Of a stretch of 40,992 bases of DNA, positions 26,555-36,235 are shown in pieces. The first letter of the stretch is position 1. Each line of letters opens with the position of its first letter. The DNA is from Rubrivivax sp. (GTDB lineage Bacteria; Pseudomonadota; Gammaproteobacteria; Burkholderiales; Burkholderiaceae_C): positions 1 to 40,992 of the forward strand of contig JADYZZ010000030.1 in the NCBI GenBank assembly GCA_020852865.1, written 5' to 3'. The notes under the pieces were generated by a model. That model had not been told where the DNA came from. It did not search any database and was given only the letters and a program-made list of their open reading frames with translations. A program made the position numbers and the translations under genes.

Positions 26555-27534
26555 TGCGCTCGTACGTCCTGTCGAGGCTGATGTCGGGGGTGGTGATCGT
26601 TCTCGCGATCCTCGTGCTCAACTTCATCATCGTGCACTTGGTGCCCGGCGATCCGCTGCACGCGATGCTGGGCGACTTCCCCGTGCCTCCGGGCTATGCA
26701 GAGAAGGTGCGCGCCGATTTCGGTCTCGATCAGCCGATCGCGGTCCAGCTCGGCCTGTACCTGTGGAACCTCGCGCAAGGCAATCTCGGCTTCTCGTTCG
26801 CCAACCGCGCTCCGGTGCTCGAGTTGATCCTGGCACGCCTGGGACCGACGCTCCTGCTGATGGTGCCGGCGCTCACCTTTGCCGCCGCACTCGGCATCGT
26901 TCTCGGAGTGACGGCCGCACCACGCGCCGGCAGCATGCAGGACAGCGCGCTGACCGCTCTGTCTTTGTTCGGCTACTCGGTGCCGATCTTCTGGCTCGGT
27001 CAGATGATCCTGATCGTCTTCGCCATCCAGCTCGGCTGGCTGCCTGCGCAGGGGATGCGCAACATGCGCGAGGACTATCAGGGTTGGGAAGCGATGCGGG
27101 ACGTGCTCCAGCATCTCCTGCTGCCTGGTTTCTCTGTGATGATCTTCTACATCGCGGTGGTCGCACGTGTGGCCCGCGCCAGCGTCGGCGAAGCGCTCCA
27201 TCAGGATTACGTCCTGACGGCACAGGCCAAGGGACTGACGGGGCGCCGCATCCTGTGGCGCCACGTGCTGCCCAACGCGATGATCCCGGTGGTCACGGTG
27301 ATCGGCTACAACTTCGGCCAGTCGCTCACCGGCGCGATCCTGGTCGAGACGGTGTTCGCTTGGCCGGGCATCGGCAACCTCTTCATCACCTCGATCACCA
27401 ATCGCGACTATCCGGTCCTGCAGGGCATTTTCCTGCTCACCGGCGTGTCGGTGGTGCTGGTCAACCTCCTGACCGACGTGCTTTACTTCGCCCTCGATCC
27501 GCGCGTGCGTGCCAGCGATGAAGACCGCCGCTGA
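26554..27534 (+). CDS. ABC transporter permease, DppB/OppB family
   Basis: 326 residues. An N-terminal membrane helix (about 9-30) is followed by a periplasmic loop containing LVPGDPLHAMLGD and YAEKVRADFGLDQPIAVQLG, a hallmark of DppB-type permeases, then five more predicted helices. The cytoplasmic coupling region EALHQDYVLTAQAKGLTGRR (EAA motif) near 211 contacts the ATPase, and PNAMIPVVTVIGYNFGQSLTG follows. The start codon overlaps the MmgE/PrpD stop by one base (TGATG). It pairs with the DppC-type permease that begins 17 bp before its end. Confidence 0.94.
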   Translation: MRSYVLSRLMSGVVIVLAILVLNFIIVHLVPGDPLHAMLGDFPVPPGYAEKVRADFGLDQPIAVQLGLYLWNLAQGNLGFSFANRAPVLELILARLGPTLLLMVPALTFAAALGIVLGVTAAPRAGSMQDSALTALSLFGYSVPIFWLGQMILIVFAIQLGWLPAQGMRNMREDYQGWEAMRDVLQHLLLPGFSVMIFYIAVVARVARASVGEALHQDYVLTAQAKGLTGRRILWRHVLPNAMIPVVTVIGYNFGQSLTGAILVETVFAWPGIGNLFITSITNRDYPVLQGIFLLTGVSVVLVNLLTDVLYFALDPRVRASDEDRR

Positions 27535-28351
27535 GTTCCTGCGGCGGCTGCGGCGCCATCCCGGCGGGTTGGCGGCAGGGCTGTTCATCGCGCTGCTGGT
27601 GCTGCTGGCGCTGGGCGCGGGTCTCGTCCCGGGGTTGGATCCCTACGCGATCAGCGACGAGTCGATGCAACCTCCTTCGCTGCGCTTCGCGCTGGGTACC
27701 GACGAACTGGGACGCAGCGTGCTGGCCGGCGTCGTGTTCGGTACGCGTGTCTCGCTCCTGGTGGGATTCTTCGCGGCGTTGTTCGCCACCGTCCTGGGCA
27801 CCATGCTCGGTGCAGCAGCGGGCTTCTACGGCGGTTGGTTCGACACCGTCGTGATGCGCGTCGCGGAGTTCTTCCAGGTCATCCCCAGCTTCATTCTGGC
27901 GGCCGTGATCGTCGCGATGACCGGTACCGGCCTGGGGCAGATCATCGCCGTCGTCAGCCTGCTCGCCTGGCCGCAGGTCGCACGCGTGATGCGCGGCGAA
28001 GTCATGCGTGTCAAGCAACTGGAATTCGTCGATGCCGTGCGCTGCCTGGGCTTGCCTGAACGCAGCGTGCTGGTCGGGGAGGTGATCCCCAACGCCGTTG
28101 CCCCGGTGCTGGCGGTGGGTACCCTCATCGTCGGCCAGGCGATCCTGCTGGAAGCCGCGCTCAGCTTCCTCGGCCTGTCGAGTGCCGAGCTGGTCAGCTG
28201 GGGCCGCATGCTCAACAGTGGACAGCGCTTCCTGTTCAATGCCTGGTGGCTGTCGTTCTTCCCCGGTACGGCGATCTTCGTCACCGTGCTCGCTTTCAAC
28301 TTGTTCGGCGACGCCGTCGGCGCCGTGCTCGACCCGCGGCGGGCGCGTTGA
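27518..28351 (+). CDS. ABC transporter permease, DppC/OppC family
   Basis: 277 residues from the ATG at 27518; an in-frame GTG at 27509 is also possible. After one N-terminal helix come HxLGTDELGR-type residues (FALGTDELGRSVLAGVVFGT near 48-67), the DppC hallmark, and then five helices. The EAA coupling loop reads EFVDAVRCLGLPERSVLVGE near 169-188. It overlaps the end of the DppB gene and is followed within three bases by the first ATPase gene, so the four transporter genes are surely one unit with the receptor. Confidence 0.94.
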   Translation: MKTAAEFLRRLRRHPGGLAAGLFIALLVLLALGAGLVPGLDPYAISDESMQPPSLRFALGTDELGRSVLAGVVFGTRVSLLVGFFAALFATVLGTMLGAAAGFYGGWFDTVVMRVAEFFQVIPSFILAAVIVAMTGTGLGQIIAVVSLLAWPQVARVMRGEVMRVKQLEFVDAVRCLGLPERSVLVGEVIPNAVAPVLAVGTLIVGQAILLEAALSFLGLSSAELVSWGRMLNSGQRFLFNAWWLSFFPGTAIFVTVLAFNLFGDAVGAVLDPRRAR

Positions 28352-28353
28352 CG

Positions 28354-29199
28354 ATGAGCACAACGGCACCGCTGCTGCAGATCGAGGCGCTGTCGATCGA
28401 GTACCAGGGCCAGTCTGGTGTGGTGCGGGCCGTGCACGAGGCCTCGCTCGTCGTGCGCGAAGGCGAGTCCGTCGCCCTGGTTGGCGAGTCCGGTTCCGGC
28501 AAGTCGACCGTCGCGCGTGCGGCGCTGGGCCTGTTGCCGCCGCGCACGGCAGGCATCGTCGCCGGTCGTCTGTTGATCGAGGGCCATGACGTCACCCGTT
28601 ACACCGAGAGGCAGTGGGAGGGGCTGCGCGGCAACCCAGTCGCCATGGTCTTTCAGGATCCACTCAGCTTCCTCAATCCGGTCATGCGCGTGGGCCGCCA
28701 GATCGCCGAGAGCGTGCAGCGCCACGACCGCGCAGCGCACGACGTCAAAGCCCGTGTGGCCGAACTGCTCGACCTGGTGCGACTGCCCGCCGGCACGATG
28801 CGCTCGTATCCGCACGAGTTGTCGGGAGGCATGCGCCAACGTGCGCTGCTGGCCGTCGCGCTGGGGTGTCGGCCAAAGCTGCTGCTCGCCGACGAACCGA
28901 CCACCGCGCTCGACGTGACGACCCAGGCCGAAATGCTGGCGCTGCTGCGCGACCTGCGCCAGCGCCTGGGAATGGCGATGCTGCTGATCTCGCACGATCT
29001 GGGTGTGGTCTGGGAGGAATGCGAGCGCGTGTACGTGATGTTGCGCAGCCGCATCGTCGAATCGGGTATCACGCGCGAGGTCTTCCGCAGCCCGGCGCAT
29101 GCCTACACGGCCGGCTTGATCAGGGCAGCACGTGCGGCGCGCGATGCCGATGGTCGTTTCGAGACGATCGAAGGCGACTACGCGACCACCGGAGGCTGA
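28354..29199 (+). CDS. ABC transporter ATP-binding protein, DppD type
   Basis: 281 residues. Walker A GESGSGKST near 45-53, Q-loop VFQDPLSFLNPV near 99, signature LSGGMRQRALLA near 157, Walker B LLLADEPTTALD near 178 and H-loop LISHDLGVV near 210. The C-terminus contains HAYTAGLI, the start of the oligopeptide-transporter C-terminal domain, but the cysteines of the Fe-S-binding form of DppD are not seen. It energises uptake together with the ATPase that starts four bases after its stop. Confidence 0.94.
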   Translation: MSTTAPLLQIEALSIEYQGQSGVVRAVHEASLVVREGESVALVGESGSGKSTVARAALGLLPPRTAGIVAGRLLIEGHDVTRYTERQWEGLRGNPVAMVFQDPLSFLNPVMRVGRQIAESVQRHDRAAHDVKARVAELLDLVRLPAGTMRSYPHELSGGMRQRALLAVALGCRPKLLLADEPTTALDVTTQAEMLALLRDLRQRLGMAMLLISHDLGVVWEECERVYVMLRSRIVESGITREVFRSPAHAYTAGLIRAARAARDADGRFETIEGDYATTGG

Positions 29200-29203
29200 C
29201 GCG

Positions 29204-29971
29204 ATGGCCGAACCGCTGCTTGTGCTTCAGGGCATCGTGAAGAGCTTCCGCCAGGGGCGGCGTGGCATGCTGCACGCGCTGAAGGACGTCAGCCTGGACG
29301 TGCACGCGGGCGAGATCGTCGCGTTGGTGGGCGAGAGCGGCTCGGGCAAGTCGACCCTGGGGCGCGTCGCACTGGGTCTGCTGCGGCCCGACGCGGGCCG
29401 CGTGCGCTTCGACGGACACGACTTCGCTGCACTGACGTCTCAGCAGTTCCGGCGCCTGCGCGTGGGCATGCAGCCGATCTTCCAGGACCCGAGCGCCTCG
29501 CTCAATCCCCGCCGCACCGTACGCGAGTCGCTCGAGCAGGCGCTGTGGCGCACACCCGGCGACGAGCAGGCGCGCTGCGTGCGGCTTCTGGAGGACGTCG
29601 GGTTGAGGCCGGCGCTGCCGTTCCTCGAGCGCTATCCGCACGAGCTGAGCGGCGGCCAGCGTCAGCGCGTGCTGATCGCGCGTTGCCTCGCCATGCAGCC
29701 CAAGCTGATCATTGCCGACGAGCCGCTTTCGGGTGCCGATGTCTCGATCCGGGGACAGGTGCTCAACCTGCTGCTCGACATCCAGCGACGCCGCAACGTG
29801 GCCTATCTGATGATCACCCACGACATCTCGATTGCGCGCGCCTTCGCCGATCGCGTGGCTGTGATGATGAAGGGCGAGCTGGTCGAAATCGGCCCGGCGC
29901 GGGAGGTCCTGTCGGTCCCCAGCCATTCGTACACGCGAAGGTTGCTCGCAGCGGTACCGGCGCTGGGCTGA
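29204..29971 (+). CDS. ABC transporter ATP-binding protein, DppF type
   Basis: 255 residues. Walker A GESGSGKST near 44, Q-loop IFQDPSASLNPRRTV near 90, signature LSGGQRQRVLIARCL near 148, Walker B LIIADEPLSGADVS near 167 and H-loop MITHDISIARAFADR near 202. The D-loop, normally SALD, reads SGAD (Ser176-Asp179), an uncommon change in a motif that contacts the partner ATPase across the dimer; the companion protein keeps TALD. The protein is shorter than E. coli DppF (about 330) because the C-terminal oligopeptide domain stops after HSYTRRLLAAVP. It is the last gene of the operon. Confidence 0.92.
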   Translation: MAEPLLVLQGIVKSFRQGRRGMLHALKDVSLDVHAGEIVALVGESGSGKSTLGRVALGLLRPDAGRVRFDGHDFAALTSQQFRRLRVGMQPIFQDPSASLNPRRTVRESLEQALWRTPGDEQARCVRLLEDVGLRPALPFLERYPHELSGGQRQRVLIARCLAMQPKLIIADEPLSGADVSIRGQVLNLLLDIQRRRNVAYLMITHDISIARAFADRVAVMMKGELVEIGPAREVLSVPSHSYTRRLLAAVPALG

Positions 29972-30062
29972 CGCTTGTCGACGGCAGTGCCCTGGCAGGC
30001 GCGGATTGCCGGGCCAGACCATTGCGAGGCCCGATGCGTCGGCTGCCGCCGCAAGCGCGCCG

Positions 30063-30068
30063 CTACAC
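30063..30068 (+). promoter_or_regulatory. possible -10 element for tex
   Basis: TACACT sits in the context CGCTACACTGCG, a form often seen before genes in GC-rich Burkholderiales, about 36 bp ahead of the proposed tex start. No good -35 is visible. Confidence 0.3.
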
Positions 30069-30103
30069 TGCGCCGCCTCTTCGGCCTCCCCCCACGCGTT
30101 CCC

Positions 30104-32521
<2,418 letters not shown>

Positions 32522-32691
32522 AGACGGCCGCAGCGCCGCAGCGGCTCGGCTGGCTCTTCACTCGCGCCGCCCGAAGCGCGCGCATGGCCCGGCCGTCCGC
32601 GCGGTCGCCCGCCTGCGAACGGCTTGTCCCGCGCCAACCGGCGCCGGTTTGGGCGGCGCGATACCGCAGAAACACGACGGCCGGCGCCGGG

Positions 32692-32697
32692 TAGAAT
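32692..32697 (+). promoter_or_regulatory. candidate -10 element of the thrS leader transcript
   Basis: TAGAAT matches the sigma70 -10 consensus at five of six positions and lies about 50 bp before the leader-peptide start. GAAACA at 32669-32674, 17 bp upstream, is a weak -35 match. The 170 bp between the tex stop and this point hold no recognisable gene or terminator. Confidence 0.4.
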
Positions 32698-32745
32698 CGC
32701 ACCGTTGCACACGACCAGCCAAGGACCGGGAAAGGCACGACGGTT

Positions 32746-32784
32746 ATGACACCGCGGACTACGGAGTTCGACACCGGCATCTAG
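32746..32784 (+). CDS. threonine-rich leader peptide of thrS (12 residues)
   Basis: The short frame reads [12 protein letters not shown]-stop: four threonines in twelve residues, using the codons ACA, ACT, ACG and ACC. AAAGG at 32731-32735, ten bases upstream, is a fair ribosome site. The stop codon (32782-32784) lies three bases before the 5' arm of an antiterminator stem. The layout is that of amino-acid attenuator peptides such as those of thr, his and leu operons: a ribosome starved of charged tRNA-Thr would pause early in the peptide. The gene it controls encodes threonyl-tRNA synthetase. No function of the peptide itself is implied. Confidence 0.8.
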   Translation: MTPRTTEFDTGI

Positions 32785-32786
32785 CC

Positions 32787-32835
32787 GGCCGCGCGGTCAC
32801 GCCTCACGCACCCCCTACACAGCAAGAGCGCGGCC
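32787..32835 (+). promoter_or_regulatory. antiterminator stem of the thrS attenuator
   Basis: GGCCGCGC at 32787-32794 is perfectly complementary to GCGCGGCC at 32828-32835. The 3' arm overlaps the 5' arm of the terminator (32827-32833), so the two structures exclude each other. The 5' arm can also be masked: CGCGGT at 32792-32797 pairs with ACCGCG at 32751-32756 inside the leader-peptide gene, a protector stem that a ribosome at the first Thr codons would break. Confidence 0.7.
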
Positions 32836-32851
32836 GATCCCGCGCTTTTTT
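32824..32851 (+). terminator. intrinsic terminator/attenuator before thrS
   Basis: AGCGCGG (32827-32833) pairs with CCGCGCT (32840-32846) around a 6-base loop, followed by an uninterrupted run of six T (32846-32851). It stands 33 bp before the thrS start, inside its own leader, so it must act conditionally. Confidence 0.85.
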
Positions 32852-32884
32852 GTTGCCCGCAAGAACAGCGAAGAGGAATTGCAG

Positions 32885-34792
32885 ATGGTTCAGATCACGT
32901 TGCCCGACGGCTCGCAGCGCAGCTACCCCGGGCCGGTGACGGTGGCCGAGGTGGCTGCGGGCATCGGCCGCGGCCTGGCCAAGGCAGCCATCGCCGGCAA
33001 GGTCGACGGCCGGCTCGTCGACACCAGCCACCGTATCGAAAGCGACGCCCGGCTCGTCATCGTCACCGACAGGGATGCCGAGGGGCTGGAGATCCTGCGC
33101 CACAGCACGGCGCACCTGCTGGCCTACGCGGTGAAGGAGCTCTTCCCCGACGCGCAGGTGACGATCGGCCCGGTGGTCGACAACGGTTTCTACTATGACT
33201 TCGCCTACAAGCGCCCGTTCACGCCCGAGGACCTGACCGCGATCGAGCTGCGCATGGCGGAGCTGGCGAAGAAGAACGAGCCGGTCGTGCGCCGGGTGCT
33301 GCCGCGCGACGAGGCCGTCGCCTACTTCAAGGGCATCGGCGAGCACTACAAGGCCGAGATCATCGGCAGCATTCCCGCCGGCGAGGAGGTGAGCCTGTAC
33401 CGCGAGGGCGGCTTCGAGGATCTGTGCCGCGGCCCGCATGTACCGAGCACGGGGCGCCTCGAGCACTTCAAGCTGATGAAGGTCGCCGGCGCCTACTGGC
33501 GCGGCGATCATCGCAACGAGCAGCTGCAGCGCATCTACGGCACCGCCTGGGCGAGCAAGGACGAGCTGCAGAAGTACCTGCGCATGCTCGAGGAGGCCGA
33601 GAAGCGCGACCATCGCAAGCTCGGCCGCGAGCTCGATCTGTTCCACTTCGACGAGCACAGCCCGGGTACGGTGTTCTGGCACCCCAAGGGCTGGGCGCTG
33701 TGGCAGGAGGTCGAGCAGTACATGCGGCAGGTCTACCGCGACAACGGCTACCAGGAGGTGAGGGGTCCGCAGATCCTCGACCGCGCGCTGTGGGAGAAGA
33801 CCGGCCACTGGCAGAAGTACCGCGAGAACATGTTCACGACCGAGTCGGACAAGCGCGACTACGCGCTCAAGCCGATGAACTGCCCGGGCCACATCCTGAT
33901 CTTCAAGCAGGGCATCAAGAGCTACCGCGATCTGCCGCTGCGCTACGGCGAGTTCGGCGCCTGCCACCGCAACGAGCCCACCGGCGGCCTGCACGGCGTC
34001 ATGCGCGTGCGCGCCTTCACGCAGGACGACGGCCACATCTTCTGCACGGAAGAACAGATCCAGGGCGAGTGCGTGGCCTACACGGCCTTGCTGCAGAGGG
34101 TCTACGCCGACTTCGGCTTCACCGACATCATCTACAAGATCGCCACGCGCCCCGAGGCGCGCATCGGCTCCGACGAAGGCTGGGACAAGGCCGAGGCGGC
34201 GCTGATGGAGTCCCTGCGTCGCTCGGGCTGCGCGTTCACGGTCTCACCGGGCGAGGGCGCCTTCTACGGCCCGAAGATCGAGTACACGCTGAAGGACGCG
34301 ATCGGGCGCGAGTGGCAGTGCGGCACGATCCAGGTCGACTTCAGCATGCCCGAGCGCCTGGGCGCCGAGTACGTGGCCGAGGATTCCAGCCGCCGCCATC
34401 CGGTGATGCTGCACCGCGCGATCGTCGGCAGCCTCGAGCGCTTCATCGGCATCCTGATCGAGCAGCACGCCGGCGCGATGCCGGTGTGGCTCGCGCCGGT
34501 GCAGGCGGTGGTTGCCTCGATCACCGAAGGGCAGGCCGAGTACGCAGCTGGTGTCGCGAAAGCGCTGCAAAAACAAGGAGTTAGGACCGAGGCCGATTTG
34601 CGCAACGAAAAGATCGCGTATAAAATCCGCGAGCATTCCTTGCAAAAGGTGCCGTACATCCTCGTCGTGGGCGACAAGGAGAAGGCGAACGGCACCGTTG
34701 CGGTGCGCGCCCGGGGCAACCAGGATCTTGGCGTGATGGCGCAGCAGGCCTTTCTCGAGAGGCTGCTCGCCGAGGTCGCAGCCAGGACCTAG
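32885..34792 (+). CDS. thrS: threonine--tRNA ligase
   Basis: 635 residues (E. coli 642). It charges tRNA-Thr with threonine in the cytoplasm. Domains: TGS (1-63, starting [20 protein letters not shown]), editing domain with [16 protein letters not shown] near 78 and [20 protein letters not shown] near 178-197, class II catalytic core with motif 1 near 290, [11 protein letters not shown] (zinc Cys) near 331, motif 2 [20 protein letters not shown] near 359-378 and motif 3 around [15 protein letters not shown], then the anticodon-binding domain. AGAGGAA lies eight bases before the ATG at 32885; the TTG at 32879 is rejected. Expression is probably set by the threonine attenuator in its leader. 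The last 200 bp contain unusually AT-rich pockets. Confidence 0.98.
   Translation: MVQITLPDGSQRSYPGPVTVAEVAAGIGRGLAKAAIAGKVDGRLVDTSHRIESDARLVIVTDRDAEGLEILRHSTAHLLAYAVKELFPDAQVTIGPVVDNGFYYDFAYKRPFTPEDLTAIELRMAELAKKNEPVVRRVLPRDEAVAYFKGIGEHYKAEIIGSIPAGEEVSLYREGGFEDLCRGPHVPSTGRLEHFKLMKVAGAYWRGDHRNEQLQRIYGTAWASKDELQKYLRMLEEAEKRDHRKLGRELDLFHFDEHSPGTVFWHPKGWALWQEVEQYMRQVYRDNGYQEVRGPQILDRALWEKTGHWQKYRENMFTTESDKRDYALKPMNCPGHILIFKQGIKSYRDLPLRYGEFGACHRNEPTGGLHGVMRVRAFTQDDGHIFCTEEQIQGECVAYTALLQRVYADFGFTDIIYKIATRPEARIGSDEGWDKAEAALMESLRRSGCAFTVSPGEGAFYGPKIEYTLKDAIGREWQCGTIQVDFSMPERLGAEYVAEDSSRRHPVMLHRAIVGSLERFIGILIEQHAGAMPVWLAPVQAVVASITEGQAEYAAGVAKALQKQGVRTEADLRNEKIAYKIREHSLQKVPYILVVGDKEKANGTVAVRARGNQDLGVMAQQAFLERLLAEVAART
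34598..34626 (+). promoter_or_regulatory. possible internal promoter for infC inside thrS
   Basis: Within GC-rich thrS, TATAAAAT at 34619-34626 is an isolated AT-rich pocket. TAAAAT (34621-34626) with TTGCGC (34598-34603) gives a 17-bp spacer. In E. coli infC also has promoters inside thrS. The match at -35 is weak (three of six). Confidence 0.35.
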
Positions 34793-34865
34793 GTCCAACC
34801 GAGGCGCGCTTTTTGTCGTTGTCAGGCAGCTCGTTCGCCTTCGAGCGGCCCGAGGAGTCGAAACC

Positions 34866-35414
34866 ATCGCTACCTTCATGGACCGGCGCATTCCGAACGC
34901 GGAGCGCAAGCACAGGCTGAATCGGGAGATCATGGCGCCGCAGGTGCGCCTCAACGGGGTCAACAACGAGCCGCTGGGCATCGTCCCCACCCTGGAAGCG
35001 CTGCGAATGGCCGGCGAGCTGGACGTGGACTTGGTCGAGATCGCGGCGACCGCCGACCCGCCGGTATGCCGGCTCATGGACTACGGCAAGTTCAAGTACC
35101 AGGAGCAGAAGAAGGCGGCGGAAGCCAAGGCCAAGCAGAAGGTCATCGAGGTCAAGGAAGTTAAGTTCCGACCCGGCACCGACGATAACGACTACGAGAT
35201 CAAGATGCGCAACCTGCGCCGCTTCATCTCCGAGGACGGCGACAAGGGCAAGGTCACGCTGCGCTTCCGCGGCCGCGAGATCACGCACCAAGAGCTGGGC
35301 ATGCGCATGCTCGAGCGCATTCGCGACGAACTGGCCGACGTGGCCGTGGTCGAGCACATGCCCAAGCTCGAGGGGCGCCAGATGATCATGGTGCTGGCGC
35401 CCAAGAGAAAGTAG
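34866..35414 (+). CDS. infC: translation initiation factor IF-3, probable AUC start
   Basis: 182 residues. IF-3 binds the 30S subunit and checks the start codon and initiator tRNA. N-domain [20 protein letters not shown] near 19-38, lysine-rich linker [20 protein letters not shown] and C-domain [20 protein letters not shown] near 125-144. The start is chosen by the ribosome site: GAGGAG at 34852-34857 is eight bases before an in-frame ATC (34866) but twenty before the first ATG (34878), which is too far. E. coli infC starts with AUU, and IF-3 represses its own translation through that rare codon; the AUC here allows the same control. If ATG 34878 were used the protein would have 178 residues. 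Confidence 0.95.
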   Translation: MATFMDRRIPNAERKHRLNREIMAPQVRLNGVNNEPLGIVPTLEALRMAGELDVDLVEIAATADPPVCRLMDYGKFKYQEQKKAAEAKAKQKVIEVKEVKFRPGTDDNDYEIKMRNLRRFISEDGDKGKVTLRFRGREITHQELGMRMLERIRDELADVAVVEHMPKLEGRQMIMVLAPKRK

Positions 35415-35476
35415 CCGACAATATCCGGTTTTCGCCGGCGCGGCGGCATGGTCGTCGCCGCCCGGCATCCAAGCTG

Positions 35477-35519
35477 CTGCAGGCCGTCAAGCGCATCCGC
35501 TTTGCGGTGCCGCCTGCAG
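35477..35519 (+). promoter_or_regulatory. structured leader before rpmI-rplT
   Basis: CTGCAGGC (35477-35484) pairs with GCCTGCAG (35512-35519); inside lies a smaller hairpin AAGCG-CATC-CGCTT (35489-35502). The structure ends about ten bases before the AAGGAG ribosome site of rpmI. It is in the right place for autogenous control by ribosomal protein L20, known in enterics and Firmicutes; whether L20 binds this fold is not shown. Confidence 0.45.
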
Positions 35520-35541
35520 GGGCAATCCAGAAGGAGCAGCC

Positions 35542-35745
35542 ATGCCCAAGATGAAGACCAAGAGCGGCGCCAAGAAGCGCTTCCGCGTGCGCCCGGGCGG
35601 CACCGTCAAGCGCGCCCAGGCCTACAAGCGCCACATCCTCACCAAGAAGACGACGACGCGCAAGCGCCACCTGCGCGGCGCGGCCAACGTGCACGAGACC
35701 AATATGGGCCATGTGGCGGCGATGCTGCCGTTCGCCGGCCTGTGA
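35542..35745 (+). CDS. rpmI: 50S ribosomal protein L35
   Basis: 67 residues, typical length. The sequence begins [20 protein letters not shown] and continues with the basic segment [18 protein letters not shown], both hallmarks of L35, a late-assembly component of the large subunit. AAGGAG lies six to seven bases before the ATG. The gene lies between infC and rplT as in most bacteria, and is probably co-regulated with rplT through the leader at 35477-35519. Confidence 0.98.
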   Translation: MPKMKTKSGAKKRFRVRPGGTVKRAQAYKRHILTKKTTTRKRHLRGAANVHETNMGHVAAMLPFAGL

Positions 35746-35780
35746 CGCGCCACCGCTGACGACAACCAAGGAGCAGATCC

Positions 35781-36137
35781 ATGCCTCGCGTCAAACGTGG
35801 TGTCACCGCCCACGCCCGCCACAAGAAGGTGCTGGCCCTGGCCAAGGGCTTCCGCGGCCGCCGCAAGAACGTCTTCCGCATCGCCAAGCAGGCGGTGATG
35901 AAGGCCGGCCAGTACGCTTACCGCGACCGCCGCACGCGCAAGCGCGTGTTCCGCCAGCTCTGGATCGCGCGCATCAACGCGGCCAGCCGCGAGCTCGGCG
36001 TCACCTACAGCAAGTTCATGGCCGGCCTGAAGAAGGCGCAGATCGACATCGACCGCAAGGTGCTGGCCGACATGGCGGTGAACGACCCGGCCGCCTTCGG
36101 CAGCATCGTCGCCAAGGTGAAGGCCGAACTGGCCTGA
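35781..36137 (+). CDS. rplT: 50S ribosomal protein L20
   Basis: 118 residues, the standard L20 length. The N-terminus [20 protein letters not shown] and [16 protein letters not shown] are diagnostic; later [20 protein letters not shown] forms the globular part. L20 binds 23S rRNA early in assembly and represses its own operon in several bacteria. It lies 35 bp after rpmI, with AAGGAG eight bases before the ATG. Confidence 0.98.
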   Translation: MPRVKRGVTAHARHKKVLALAKGFRGRRKNVFRIAKQAVMKAGQYAYRDRRTRKRVFRQLWIARINAASRELGVTYSKFMAGLKKAQIDIDRKVLADMAVNDPAAFGSIVAKVKAELA

Positions 36138-36181
36138 CGTTCCGAGGGGTCCGTCCGCAGCGGGCGGCCCCGCCGAAACCG

Positions 36182-36217
36182 CAGGAAGGCCGTCACCGCA
36201 AGGGGCGGCCTTTCCTC
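36182..36217 (+). terminator. hairpin between rplT and pheS
   Basis: AGGAAGGCCG and CGGCCTTTCCT form a stem with one bulge around a loop of about 12 bases, with only short T runs. It may be a partial terminator or attenuator that lowers pheST transcription relative to the ribosomal genes. No phenylalanine-rich leader peptide is found here. Confidence 0.4.
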
Positions 36218-36235
36218 ATTTCATATGGTTGTTCC

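Noticed and set aside
34785..34830. GGACCTAGGTCC palindrome and GCGCGCTTTTT after thrS as a terminator
   Set aside because: The palindrome leaves no room for a loop and the GC part before the T run has no partner arm; infC follows as part of the same transcript.
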